Below, piece by piece: positions 9,141-21,027 of a stretch of DNA of 64,000 nucleotides (the first letter of the stretch is position 1; every line of letters starts with the position of its first letter). This DNA is from Solicoccozyma terricola (Eukaryota > Basidiomycota > Tremellomycetes > Filobasidiales > Piskurozymaceae): the NCBI GenBank assembly GCA_001600875.1, contig BCLD01000013.1, positions 417,408 through 481,407 of the forward strand, written 5' to 3'. The notes below the pieces were generated by a model that was given only the letters and a program-made list of their open reading frames with translations, searched no databases and was not told where the DNA came from. A program made the translations under genes and the position numbers.

Positions 9141-11958
9141 CTACCCCAGGCCGTTGGCAAAAAAGGGCGTCCAGTCATCAATCTTCTTCATCTCGTCTAC
9201 TTCATCTCCTTCCGTCCCGCTTCCTGCCGATCCGGGACTCATCCTCGCACGTACTCTAGCCGTATACATCCGTGCAAAAAGTGGATTGTTCATCGATTCT
9301 TCCAGTATGACGTTGGAGTATCGCGAGAGCGGTAGATGATTGGCTTGAGTGGTTCAGAGAGTAATTCAAATTCAGCGCGGGGTTGGTCAATTTTTTCGCT
9401 CAAAGCTTGTGGCAGCGCCCGCTCGCCCGCCGTTGCCAAACTCACTACTCCGCCCAAAAACACCTTCAAGTTCTGTACTAATTCCCTCCAGTCCCCATAA
9501 CGCCCATCCTCCAACCACCGCTACCAACACGCTCCATCTCCCTAGAGAATGGATGAGCTGGAGAGGTATGGAGAGGATGTAGATCATCAGTAGATGGGAG
9601 AGATGTGTTGATAAAGATAATGATGGTGCATCTGATCGCAAACCGGCGGAGAGTCGTCAGTCATCCGTCGAGTAATAGCATAATCGAAAACCCAGAACAC
9701 ACCTGCTCCCAACAACTCTGCTTCCGCCAACGCTGTACTCAATCTCTTGACCATACTCCAACCTTTCTCGCCTTGCGCGGCCGTCCACCCCCACGATTCC
9801 CATTCATCATCCCTAAGCCTCTCCGTCGTTTCCCTCAACCACTCCCTTCTGTCCATCTCGCCAGCTTTGACAAATTCATTCACATACCCTTCCATAAGCC
9901 TCAAAACTGATAATGGGAGATTCGGAGGATGAACATTTGATAAAACGGGTTTAGGACGCGGAGTTTGACAACCGGATCCAGGTGCAGAGTTGTCTGCCAA
10001 ATTGGTAGATTCCCCAGCGGGTTGTGGAGTTCTTGAACCATCCACGGGGGACTCGTTTGCCGGGTGGTGAACATTCACTTCTTCCACTTGAATACCGGGT
10101 TGTTCCGGACTTTCTGTCGAGTCTATATCACGAAGCGGATCCCGAGGTCCACCATTCGGAGAAGGCATATTCCTCGATCGAGACTGCATTGAAGAAATCC
10201 CTTTCTTCACTCTTCTCTTCCTCTCTCTCTTTGGAATCTTCCTTCCTTTCTTCTCATCAACCTTATTTTCACCTCCTGATTCAGTTGATGAATCGTATCC
10301 ATCATCGCTGTCCAATTGAGCGAATCGAACACGGGAGTCCGTTCGTTTTAGAGAAGATATGTACGCTGGTGGTAACAGGTCCGACAGCGGAGGACGATGT
10401 ATCAACGGTTTGGTTTTCTCTAGATGATGTCTATAAAAACCCCCGTTTTGCAAGTTTGGAAAAAATTTATCAACTTGGGAAACCGCCCAAATACCCACTG
10501 CCCCGTCTTCCCAAAACCCCCCTTTCAACTCACTGTAGAGCGAATGTGAACGCCACGATCAAACCGACTAGTTCTTCCGCTTTAGATTCCAACACCGATT
10601 GTCTGGCACGACGTGCTGCTAGTCTACGAAGATTCGGCGAAGAAGAATCCAAGGCTGCTTGTGTGAATGATGATGATGACGACGAGTTGGATTCCGTCGA
10701 CGGTGCGGAAGAGTGTGGAGATCTTGGTGCGATTAACGAGATCTATGCCATCAACAAAGGAGGGGTTATAGCGGCACGAAGGGTGGGAATGACATCAGAC
10801 GGCGGTAGTTGGAACGCACCATCCTTAACCCATCTCTAATCTCTGTTCTAATCGTAACCATCCAAATCGATCTCCCGGCTTCCCATTTCTTCAATGCTTG
10901 ATTCGCACGATAACACAACAATAGACCAGTTACAATACTGAGACCGGATCCTATTGCGGCTCCAAGATGTGAAAGGTGATCTGCGTCGATATGGACGAAG
11001 CGCAGGGAGGGGAGTCGAGATGTTAGGAGGAGGAAAACGGACGAGAATAGAACGAGGATGAAGAGGTTATGATATGGTACATGTGTGCTATTGTTGAAAC
11101 AACGTCCACATCAGTGATGTGTTAATAATATTCAATGAGGTGACAAGCGAAAAGAGATTAAGAGCGAATTGACTGCATTCTTTGGTATGCTCAGTGAAGG
11201 AACCCGAGCAAAGACCACATTCGGTTGTCATGCTACGCGAACGAAAAATGCAAGTAATTGTCACATTTCTTTGCCATGCTAAGCGGAGAAATACGAGCAA
11301 AAACCCACATTTCCTTTGCTATCATGATTTCTTTTGCTAGGATAAACAAAAATAATCACAAGCAAAGAAATACGAGTGGAAGATTATATTCTTCTTCGGC
11401 TACGCTTAGTTAAGAAGAAAGGAGTACCAGAATTCTTCACTTCGTTCGCGAGAGATGAATGCTCACTCCGTTCGTGGGAGACATGAATACTCGCTTCACG
11501 CGCGAAGCCAGTGTCGCTCACTTCGTTCACGAGAGATGAATACTCACTCCCTTCGCGAAGAAATAACTGCTCACTCTATGCGAGGAAGAGAGCTTCATGA
11601 CAGAAGCATATGTTCTTCGTTCCGCGAAGAAAATGAATGCTCGCTTCGCTCGTCTCGCGAAGCCAGTATTGCTCACTTCATTCGGAAAGAAAATGAATTC
11701 TCGCTGCACTCGCAAAAGAAGAGCTCATCGACGCGAGCAAGGTCTTCGCTCCGCGACGATGATAAATGCTCGATTCGCTAGGGAGAAGAAGAGCTCCCTG
11801 ACGAGAGCAAGGGTTTTCCACTCCGCGAACCTAATTTATGCTCACTTTGTTCGCAAAGAAACACCATCATCCTCCAACGCAATCTCCAACGCCTGCCTGG
11901 ACAGCGTCTCCACGGTATGTGACCTGATCTTGGCACGACGAGACGAAACGAAGTCCAT
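9141..11958 (-). CDS. Bestrophin-like anion channel, UPF0187 family
   Basis: Fungal bestrophin-like membrane channel. Exon 1 starts MDFVSSRRAKIRSHTVETLS (ATG at 11958-11956) and is joined in phase over a 758-bp intron (11088-11845) to NTHVPYHNLFILVLFSSVF. The hallmark segment is VTGLLLCYRANQALKKWEAG (about 10880-10930), matching the bestrophin pattern of a hydrophobic helix followed by R-x-N-x-A-x-x-x-W-x-x-G-R. It continues ELVGLIVAFTFALQHHLEK, a long disordered basic/acidic insert (about 9950-10380), LPLSVLRLMEGYVNEFV, then the pore-domain second half THLSHLLMIYILSIPLQLIH, WALWGLEGISTELEGVFG and TNHLPLSRYSNVILEES. It ends DDWTPFFANGLG with TAG at 9143-9141. Upstream in-frame codons before 11958 carry only a GTG, so I chose this ATG. 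Ion selectivity and membrane location are unknown; some fungal relatives are thought to be mitochondrial or vacuolar. Confidence 0.85.
11088..11845 (-). repeat. Long intron filled with degenerate GCTCGCTTCGCTCGC-type repeats
   Basis: Intron 1 of the UPF0187 gene has donor GTGAGC (sense) and acceptor CAATAG, and joins phase 2 to phase 2. At 758 bp it is roughly ten times the usual intron length here. Positions about 11430-11850 hold repeated variants of GAATGCTCRCTTCGYTCGCGAAG, with short inverted repeats (CTTCGC..GCGAAG). The same sequence family fills introns of VPS36 and of the dehydratase gene. Confidence 0.85.
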
Positions 11959-12278
11959 GTTGGGGCAAGGAGGACTGCACACCGGCGCCTGATCGCCCAC
12001 AAAAAACCCCCCTCAGGTCAGCGATATGGGACTGACCGGAGCCAAAGAAGCAGACGTACCTGTTTGCTCCCTTCCTTCTCCTGTGAATGGTGGTGCGAGA
12101 CGGGGAGGACGGGTAGACGTGAGGATGCACTTTGGGATAGGAAGATGGTGACTGTTAATCAAAACATTGATTACATAATCACAGCCCATCTATCCACCAC
12201 CATCCCCCCCTTCTCAGCACCCCATCGACTAAGCCCAGCCGTATCCACCTCCCCTCCTCCCCCCAGCCAGCATCGACG
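11959..12278. promoter_or_regulatory. Divergent promoter between the channel gene and the karyopherin gene
   Basis: 320 bases separate the two ATGs, transcribed away from each other. The interval is pyrimidine-rich on the karyopherin side (CCACCATCCCCCCCTTCTC). No specific factor site is claimed. Confidence 0.45.
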
Positions 12279-15200
12279 ATGGAACTCCGCATGCCTGTCC
12301 TGTCAGATGATGATGTCCACCAAGTAGCGGCGGTGCGTCTTCCCACCACGCTCTCGTCATCCGCGTTCTCCAGTCTAACACCACCTCGTCCCTCAACTCC
12401 AACAGATGATCCTCCGCATGCACTCTTCAGACGCTATTGCAGATCCTACAATCGCCAAATTGGTAGAAAAGGAATTAATTAGTCTGCAGCAGAGGGATGA
12501 AGCATGGGGACTTACGGAGGGTTTGATGAGATATGAGGTGAATCCTTTTTCTTTTTGGGAAAGTGGATGGAAATGACCCGTAGTTGTGAGAGAGAGAGAG
12601 AATGGCAAAAAGCTGAAACAACGCTCTGGAATCCCCCGCCTTTTTTTTCTTTTTGGCGCAAACGTACCCTAGGATCCAGTCGTTCGGTTTTTCGGCGCAC
12701 AGAATGCTCAAGTCAAAATCTCAAGAGACTGGTTCGTACCCGTTTTCCTCCTTCTCCCAACAACCCAAAAAAATGAATAAAAAGGTCGAAACCCTGACTA
12801 CGATCCCCTGTGATTCCCTTTGTCAATGCCGTTTTTTTTTTTTTCATTATTAATTCTACAGGGAGACGCTTCCTCAATCCCTACATCCTGCGTTACTCAA
12901 ACAACTCTTGGATCTCACGAGTGACGCCGCTTCTCCAACTGGTCGATATGCACAAGCTCAGAATGGAATAGTATTGACAAAGTTGTTTAGCTCTGTGAGT
13001 CTGGGAGGCAGTTATTTGTCGAAGAAAATATAACTTACATGAAGTTTGATTTTCGGCGCGGGGGTTATTAGCTTGCATCCCTCATCACTAGGTTAACACC
13101 AACGACATTTTCATCTCCTTTGTTAACGGTGACGACCACTTTAGCAGGACATCATGTGCCGAGAAAAATCATCCTAGAGTGGTTGACAGTTTCAATCCGT
13201 GATTTATCAAGAGCAGCTCTGGTTGAACCTCGAAAGTGAACACCTTTTTTCTTTTTTCCCATGGAAATCTTCCCCAATCCGATTCATCCCAAGAAGCTGA
13301 TATGGACCGGGAAAAATAAACAGGACTCAATTAGCTAATGCAATCAATGAGGAAGTTCCATTGGTTCTCAGAACAATCACAGAAGCGTTGTTAGGACAAG
13401 GTGGAGAAGATAGAGAAAGAGAGGCGAGAGCTGCTTTTGAATGTTTGGATTCATGGATTGAATGGGGACTTGGATCAGAGTGAGTTTCCTTTTTTTGGGG
13501 AGAGCTTTCCCGCTCCTTTTTTTTTTTTTCGAAGTGCATCAGCTAAAGGTGGTGTGGGGGGTAATCTTCAACAGTGAGATCTTGAATATACTTCCAACGT
13601 TATACGCTCTACTTTCCACATCGTTGATGCCACAAGCTATTGAGTCGATATCGGAAATCTTGACGGTATCGATATTCAGAGACGGGAAAGCTACAAAGGC
13701 TTTGACTGAGCCGATATTGGATTGGTTAAGTGGGGATGGATGGGAAGTTGTACAGTTAGCTGTTCGAGGTAAAGTTTTGGGCCGCCCGCGTGCATTGTCT
13801 CTAAATCAACCTGCAGCTGAAATGAATCGAGGGGAACAGAAAACGACGCGGATGGAGAGAATATCAATGCGATTAGAAAGTTGGTATCAGCTCTCATTGA
13901 CCATTCCGTCAATTGGATGGCTAGTAGGATGGATCAGGCAAGAGTTCAAGCGTTTTTACGAGTCTTGTTGGCTTTGACTGGATTTCCTGGGATTGGATCT
14001 GTCGATGAGGAGATCAGTGAGGTGAGACATCGGGGCCGCCAAATAAACTTGACGAGTTACCAGCTGCTCATTCGGGCCCCGCGAAATAAACTAAAAAAAA
14101 TCCAAATAGCAAATCCTCGTTCACTACTCGGAGATTCAAGAAGCTCTCATGGAAGCACCCGAATTCCAAGAAGCCTACGAGACCTCTGCTGCATGGGGAA
14201 TTGCTCGGGATTTTTTCCGAGCGGCTGTGAGCGCCGTCAACAGGAAGATCAGGTGGCCAGATGAGATGGGTGGGAAAGTATTGCGGGGTGAGGATAGGGA
14301 GAAGTTTGAGATATACAGGAGGGACGCAGGCGAGGTTTTGGTAACAGCGTGAGCGAGCAGTCACAGGTCAGGTGGATTTCCAACAATGCTGACGGGTGTC
14401 AAACCGCGCAGCTACTATGTATTACGGCAGGATATGCTCGGAAGTCTGAAGGATCAACTTCTCGCACAGCTCCATGATCCACTCACATCCTGGAAAGTGA
14501 GTTCACGTATCATGGCGAGCACGTTGGCGAACTCGTGCTGATTACGAATGTTGGCCTTTCAGGACATTGAAGCCACGATAAACTGCATTACAAGCGCTTC
14601 TGAAGCGGTGCCTCTGGGCGAGGATATCCATCTTCCAGTGATCTTCAGCGCTGCAGTCTTCGATAGACTTCCAGCTGGTCCCAATTTGGAGATCTCGCAC
14701 GTGGCCCTGCGCCTGATAGAAGCTTACGAAGAGTGGTTCAAATACCATCCCGTGTGTGTCACTTTCGTCCTAGACTATGTCGTGACAGCCATCGAGACGC
14801 CAGCGTTGGCTTCGCTGGGAGCTCGCGTGCTTAAAGCGCTGTGTGATCTCTGTCGCTCGGAACTGAAACAGCATGTCGAGGCTTTTGGAGTCCTGCATGG
14901 GAGGGTCAGTTCGTTACAAGTGAGTCAAGAATTCACTGTCAGCGACTTTCTCGGTCAAGATGTTCATTACCACCCACTTGCTCGCAAACGACACAGCCAC
15001 TGGACCAAGTGCGGGTTATCGAAGCGATCACGAGCATACTACAAGCGCTACCGCCTGCTGAGTCGGTTCAGCCCGTCGTTGTGAGTTTTAGTGCGTTATT
15101 CTCGCTTGATCTGGATTTCTCATTTCCAATCACCCCAGAGTATTGTCACACCCATCGTAGACAAGCTCCAGATGTGCCTCGGAGCAGCATCGCAGGTGTG

Positions 15201-16663
15201 TGTCCACCCTCCCATCGTTCTGTATCCGTCGCCCCGAAGCTAATGCTAAGGTTCCCACTCAGGCTCGAGAGGCTGCACGTAACATATGCATCCAACAAAT
15301 TCAGTCTCTGACGGCTTGCGGAAAGGGTTTGACACCACCCGAGGAGGATATGTTTGACTTGGATCCTGATGCCACAATGGCAAATGGCAAGGCCGTCGAG
15401 GAGACAAGACAGGTGCCAGACCTTCAACAATTGCGCGAGCGGATATTAGCGGCCATCAAAGGCATCATGGAGACATGGCCCTCTGATGCGGAAGTGGGAG
15501 ACGTGAGTGTATGTGGTGCAACAAGTTTTTGAATGCTGGCTGATTGGTGTCACGATTGAGAAGGCACTTAGCTCGTTTATGAAGGCAATGACGGCTTCGC
15601 CATCCGCCCAGACTATCGTCTCACTACCGGCAGCACCGCTACTCCAAATGGTCGGCTCGGTTGCCGAAGCTACTTCCTCAGCCATCTGGCCGGCCATTGC
15701 GAGTGTCTTGATATTCCGAATGGCACCCGCACCTGGTCTGCGCAAACAGCCAATCAACGGGGTGCTGGATCCTGTAAGGCAGCAGGCCACGGAAATTGTG
15801 GCGAACACGGCGAACATTCTGATCCGACGAACAGCTTCCATCATTGTCAACAAGGAAGCCATCACTCAAGTGCGTGAAGACACAAAGTTTGAAGCGGGTG
15901 GTCGCTGATCCATAAGGCGCATACAGCATCCAGATATCGCAGAAAGCTATTTTGACTTTGCTTGCGCAGTACGTGTCGACGTCTAGCTGGTTCAATAATG
16001 TCGAAGCTGATCACGAAAGTATGCAGGTCATGACCAAATTCCCTGCGGCGATGCTCTTACTACCACCTGATGTTCAGCACGCAGCCATGCACCTTGCCGT
16101 TATCGGGTTGTTAGCTCAGGAGAGATTTACATTAAAATCGGCCATCGACTTCCTGCTCTCGGTTCTCAACACTTCCAGGCATGCTCCCGCTGTCGCGGAT
16201 GCTTTCCTACCATTGATCGTGGCAGCAGGACCCGACTATATCCACGCGACCATCGCCGGCGCAGGCTTGTACAGCCCTAGGTCGACGATACCCAACTTTG
16301 CGGAGCTGCTCGTTGCTTCCGTCGTGCGGATACCAAATGAGACAAGGGGATGGGTTGTGCAAGCTCTTTCTCAAGTGAGCAGGGATCGATTGTCCAAACC
16401 CCTTCTTTTGCTGACCGCAATATATTCCCAGCCATCATTCCCTGGTGGCAAGGAGACACCTGAGGCGAAGAAAAAGTTCCAGGATATGGTGTTGAAGTGA
16501 GTAAAAGCTCGAACATGTCCCTCGCCGTCACGCTTACCTGCTGTTCTCGATCTGCATCTGCAGGACACGAACGCCGAAGAAGATGAGAGAGGCCCTGCAT
16601 GATTTTGCTCTAGTCTGCCGGGGACTGGCGGATACGACCTACGGCAGTGCTACGAGCATGTGA
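12279..16663 (+). CDS. Karyopherin-beta nuclear transport receptor (importin-13/Kap122-like)
   Basis: Importin-beta superfamily receptor carrying cargo through the nuclear pore with Ran-GTP. Exon 1 (12279-12332) reads MELRMPVLSDDDVHQVAA. It is followed by LVEKELISLQQRDEAWGLTE, the characteristic N-terminal motif DPVVRFFGAQNAQVKISRDW (about 12677-12735), LLDLTSDAASPTGRYAQAQ, LITRLTPTTFSSPLLTV, ILEWLTVSIRDLSRA, LNILPTLYALLSTSLMP, then many alpha-helical HEAT-type exons to ALHDFALVCRGLADTTYG and TGA at 16661-16663. The VRFFGAxxxxVKISRDW signature and length (about 1000 residues) fit the Importin-13/Kap122 branch rather than importin-beta itself. Exportin Mtr10/transportin-3 is the alternative. 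About 15 short introns interrupt the gene. The cargo cannot be inferred. Confidence 0.85.
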
Positions 16664-16773
16664 ATGCCGACGCTTTTTTTCACGACCATGCAATGATGAC
16701 TACAACGACTTGTTCTACGGTATACAACTTGGGTTATGTACATGCATTTTTTTTCTTCTTCTTCTGGTGACAT

Positions 16774-17571
16774 TTATGCGTTTGGATCATCCCACACAAA
16801 CTCTGAGATGAGATTGATATACCACTTCTCTCCTCCACCTCTGTGATCCTGAGCATCTCTTGCGATACTACCTTGATCCATTTCAACCATTGTCAGCAGT
16901 TCAACTGCAAAGCCAACTGCTATCTTTTCGTGCAAGGCGATTTCAATCGTCGTCATACCTGGACCCGTGTCCTTGTCGATTGCTTGCTGTTCATTCGCCT
17001 TGGGGTATTGTAATAAATCATGCAGTCGACTGGAGAATGCAGAGAGGGAGAAGTGCGGGGTATGTAGTACGGAGAGTCCAGATGAGTGCGTAAGGTGGTT
17101 GATACTCGGATTCGTATATTGAGGTAAAAGTTTGATAGACGATCTGAAATCCTTTGGAGAAACGAGAGCTATTTGTGTTACCACCCGTCGTCAGAATTCA
17201 AACTCACTCCCAAGCCCCCACGGGGAGGGGGGGGGGTGGGAAGTTACTTACAAACCCCTCTAAGCCTATTCCAAACCGCCCAAACCTCATCCAACCCAAC
17301 AACGCCTTTCCCTTCCACCATCATATACCCAATTCTCTCCTTCCCACCCGTCAACAACGCTCCCAACTCTCTCGCCAAACCTTCAAGGTACGCTTGTTCC
17401 CCTTTAACCATATCCTGTGTGATTGCAGGTACTGGAAGTCCCATTTGAACGAGAGAAGAGCGGATGAGAGTTTGATCGTCGTCGGGTGTCGTGGAGGAAG
17501 GAAACGCGATTTGTTGTGCGGTTAGTTTGGAATTGAGTGTTTGGACGAGTTTGACCTGGGAGAACGGGGGT

Positions 17572-17612
<41 letters not shown>

Positions 17613-18380
17613 CGGGGCGGGGCCGGGATTTCAATGATATGAGGATTGAAAATGTTTTGCGGGAAGCTCCTCACCATTTCTCCTGCTCTAATCATCAAAG
17701 CATCCAAGTCCTGAAACGCATCTTGTACTTTTCCTTCTTGAGCTTTACTTTCCAATGACATGGTTTGTATTATTCCATCTAAAAGAGATGATTTCAGATC
17801 AACATATATCATCTAGATGATAGGAAAGACGAAAGAGAAGGAAAAAAATCAAACAAACTCACCGATCCCAGCTCGACCATTTACAGATCCATGATCTGTC
17901 TTGCCAGATACCTATATCAAGAGACCAAACGGAAACCCAAAACCGACAAGCAGAAGAGGAAGAAAAGAAGAAAAAGAGGAAGAAAAGAAGAAAAGAAGAA
18001 AAGAAGAAAAGAAGAAAAGAAAACCCCTCGAAGTTTCTAATCAGCAACCAACCCCCGTCTCTCAACCTCTTCCAAGCAACCCACCTCACCCAACCAACTT
18101 TTCTTCTCCAATACGCTCTTCAACCTTTTATACATTTCCTTGTCACCGCCTTTTCTAAAACTCAATCTAACAACTTCTTTCAAACCTTCCTGTTTGGCCC
18201 CCGTCATCGTCGTCGTCGTTGTTGTTGTTGTTGTTGTTGTTGTTGGTGAAGACGTTGATGACGAAGCGATATTCCGTTGAACAAGTAAAGGAGATCCACA
18301 TATTTCACAATTCGATAAAGACGGATGGTTTAGGAATGTACATCTTGAACATGGTGTTTCCTTTCTTGAATGTACTACTA

Positions 18381-18412
<32 letters not shown>

Positions 18413-19647
18413 GATTCCATTTGTCCGATTTGATTTAAGGATGTAGATGTTGGACATATAGACGACGATGGTATCCCCAAAGTCCCAGGCGTCCCAGGCC
18501 TCCCAAGCGTACCTTCATCCGTTATTAAACCACTCTTTGCAGTTGAATTCCCAGAAACAGGAGTTCCAGCTCTTGAAAGTTCCCCACTATTCCCAATCAC
18601 TCTTGTCACACCACACAATGAGCATTTCCCCGATACGTTTCCTAAACTTTTTGGTTCATTAACGAATCCACAAACCGTACAAGTCCATGATTCTCCACCT
18701 ATTCCTATTCCTGTTCCTGTACCATCCAAGAATATGGACCCCGCATCCGTTTGAGGATCAGGATATCCAAGGAATAAAGAGATTTTAGGACTTGATCTCA
18801 TGAATCCGGTATAAAATTCCGTTTGTCTGATATTTGAGAGTGAGAGTTGGAGGGATTTAGGTGAAGGATATGATGATAATGTGGTGTTGGTGTTGGTGTT
18901 GGTGGAGGCGTAGGATGATGAGGAATGTAGGAACAGAAGACGATGTGTCGTTAATTGGACGGAAAGAGATTGATAATACGGCATCTTTGAATTCCTGTGA
19001 GAGAAAATCCAAACCTCGAACTCATGTCAGCAAAAGTTGTTGACAAGAGAAAATATCGCGAGCAAAAGACAGTTGTTGACGAGAGAGTATATAGAGAAAC
19101 CTTGCTGGCTCGGAACGAGCATTAATGCTCGCTTCGCTCGCGATGAGAAGAGTGCTCACTACGTTCGCCGTAGGCATTAATGCTCGCTTCGCTCGTGAAG
19201 AGTATATTGCTCGCTCCGCTCGCCAAAGAAACCTCGCTGACGCTCGGAACGAGCATTAATGCTCGCTTCGCTCGCGAAGAGAAGAGTGCTCACTACGTTC
19301 GCCGTAGGCATTAATGCTCGCTTCGCTCGCGAAGAGGATATTGCTCGCTCCGCTCGCCAAAGAGACCTCGCTGACGCTCGGAACGAGCATTAATGCTCGC
19401 TTCGCTCGCGAAGAGAAGAGTGCTCACTACGTTCGCCGAAGGCATTAATGCTCGCTCCGCTCGCCAAAGAAGAAGAACGCTCGCTTCACTCGCGGTCTAC
19501 TAACGAATGATACAACCCAACCCCATCTTCCCCCCATATCCACTCCTCGCCATCTTCCAATAACTCATGCACGACTGGAGTGGGTATTGCACCTATCGTA
19601 GGGACATGTAGAGGGGATAAAAACGCCGGGAGACGGGAGAGGGACAT
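16774..19647 (-). CDS. VPS36: ESCRT-II subunit Vps36 with GLUE domain and two NZF zinc fingers
   Basis: Component of ESCRT-II on endosomes; it binds phosphoinositides and ubiquitin for multivesicular-body sorting. Exon 1 begins MSLSRLPAFLSPLHVPTIGA (ATG at 19647-19645) and ends DGVGLYHS. A 510-bp intron (18995-19504) leads to NSKMPYYQSLSVQLTTHRLL, the split GLUE domain with GFMRSSPKISLFLG. Two zinc fingers follow: WTCTVCGFVNEP..CSLCG and CSRCTFLNHPSLSNCEICG. Next come LRRLSFRKGG-like and YKRLKSVLEKKSWL elements and the winged-helix part: VQDAFQDLDALMIRAGEMV, LVSPKDFRSSIKLLPQY, VGFAVELLTMVEMDQGSIAR and LISEFVWDDPNA before TAA at 16776-16774. Having both NZF fingers inside GLUE resembles the yeast rather than the animal form. 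An intron near 17570 holds a 41-nt G tract. Confidence 0.95.
17572..17612. repeat. 41-nt G homopolymer (sense-strand C) in a VPS36 intron
   Basis: An uninterrupted G run on the plus strand, broken only by a single T just before it. On the sense strand it forms the C-rich tract ahead of the 3' splice site GTTCTCCCAG. Confidence 0.9.
18995..19504 (-). repeat. VPS36 intron 1 with ~134-bp tandem repeats and a 16-bp palindrome
   Basis: The intron has donor GTTAGT and acceptor CTCACAG, and joins phase 2 to phase 2 with a sensible protein. From about 19101 to 19480 it contains nearly three tandem copies, with period 134-135 bp. Each copy carries the perfect palindrome CGAGCATTAATGCTCG (19115-19130, 19250-19265, 19384-19399) and several GCTCGCTTCGCTCGCGAAG modules, which can fold as small hairpins. 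Confidence 0.9.
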
Positions 19648-19928
19648 TGTTGGTTGGTTGGTTGGTTGGTTGAGATTATGGCGAGAGAGTGTGTGTGTGT
19701 GTGTTGTAATCTGAGGACGGGGGGGAGGTGGAGTTGGAATGAGTGTCACGTGATATCATTGTTGGCTGGCAACGCGAGGGACGCGAAGGGGGAGGATGGT
19801 GGTGACGGTGGGGTGAGGGGGGGGTGATGGTGAGCAGCAACACACACACACCACATCCTCAACTCGGTTCCACCTCCACTACCACACCCGCAACCACCCA
19901 CGCAATCACCCACGGGAGAAACAAACAA

Positions 19929-20802
19929 ATGGCTTCCTGGCCAGTCACTCGTAAGTCCCTATCCCCGTCCCCTCCACCGTCATCCCTACCCACCTCACCT
20001 CACCGTCACCCCCCCCCCCCCCCCCCCCCCCACCCCACCCCCCAAACCAGCTCGCGTAAACTCTGCTCTCCTAGCAAAGCACAAAGGGAACCATGTTCGA
20101 ATAACTGGTAAAGTGATCAAATTGGATGGAGAAGTTGCGATAATTGAAGCGAGTGATGAGGGTCAAGTGAGTTGTTTGATTCGGGTATAAGTTGGGTGAT
20201 GATCGAGATGTGGGGGAATGAAGATCGAGGATCATTGGATGAGAACTAGGTTGGGACAAACCGACCCGTTGCGACGGTCGTTTTGGTACAACGTTGTACA
20301 ACGTTGCTATCCCAAGCACTACCAGAAATACTGATCTGTTGTTTTTTCACATTTCTTGGGGGTTTTTCTTGGGGATTTCAAAGGTACACATTCATCTTAA
20401 TCGAGTACGTTGATCCAAATCGATTCCTTTCCATCTCTTTCTTTTTCCCCAACCCACCCGAACTGATATTCCCAATACATCCAACCACCCACTTAACGCG
20501 CACGTTAACACCCCAGGAATCAAACCTATCTACAAAGTTTGTCGAGATTATAGGTGTCGTCAAGGATGATTTAACGATAAAGATGGTTGCTAGTATGAAT
20601 ATGGGTGATGATTTAGGTGCGTGTTGTTTTTTTTTTTTTCCAAACGATGGGAGAGTTTATTATACCCCTGGACGAGTGTTGCGTTTGGGAGGTTGGTTGA
20701 CATTTTTGGCTTTTTTTTTTTTTTTTCTCAATAGATCTGAGTGTTGTTAATAAAGTGGTCGAGTTGTCTAATAGTTCAAAAGGACAAGGCGTTTTGTTAT
20801 GA
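19929..20802 (+). CDS. RFA3: Replication protein A small subunit (RPA14), OB-fold
   Basis: Smallest subunit of the heterotrimeric single-strand DNA-binding protein RPA used in replication and repair. Exons read MASWPVT; RVNSALLAKHKGNHVRITGK through VIKLDGEVAIIEASDEGQ; a 21-nt exon VHIHLNR (20384-20404); ESNLSTKFVEIIGVVKDDLT through IKMVASMNMGDDL; and DLSVVNKVVELSNSSKGQGV ending LL with TGA at 20800-20802. The R(V/I)N..L....G..VRITGKV start, the VEIIGVV-DDLTI strand and the C-terminal helix N-x-VVEL match RPA3. Total about 115 residues, the expected size. Introns are C-rich near their acceptors. Confidence 0.92.
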
Positions 20803-21027
20803 GGGTTGGGAAGGGGGGGGGGGGGGCGAAGATGGAGGATGGGAGATGGGGAACGAGATGTTGTAGAACTAGAACCACGTTGGAACCACTTTAAAGCATT
20901 CTGTGACGCGTCGACGTCGCAAACACGATATATCAATCCAAACAATCTTATCCAGACGCATTTTTCTTCTCCAACTCTTTCATCCAAATATATATTATCC
21001 ACAACCATACCTTCTGTCTTGCCGGAA

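Noticed and set aside
9290..9514. Minus-strand frame ending ELLSEPLKPIIYRSRDTPTS, first read as a PEX16-like C-terminus
   Set aside because: It is the wrong phase; splicing 9641-region exons in the other phase gives the bestrophin pore-domain sequence instead.
10024..10839. Plus-strand 271-codon frame antisense to the channel gene
   Set aside because: The antisense minus strand has clear bestrophin-like sequence; this frame is a shadow.
11455..11992. Open frames of 100-130 codons on the plus strand in the repeat region
   Set aside because: They arise from the Arg/Ser-rich reading of the GCTCGCTTCGCTCGC repeats; the region is an intron of the minus-strand channel gene.
19101..19490. CRISPR-like array of direct repeats
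   Set aside because: Repeats are ~134 bp tandem units without unique spacers, inside a eukaryotic intron; no cas genes.
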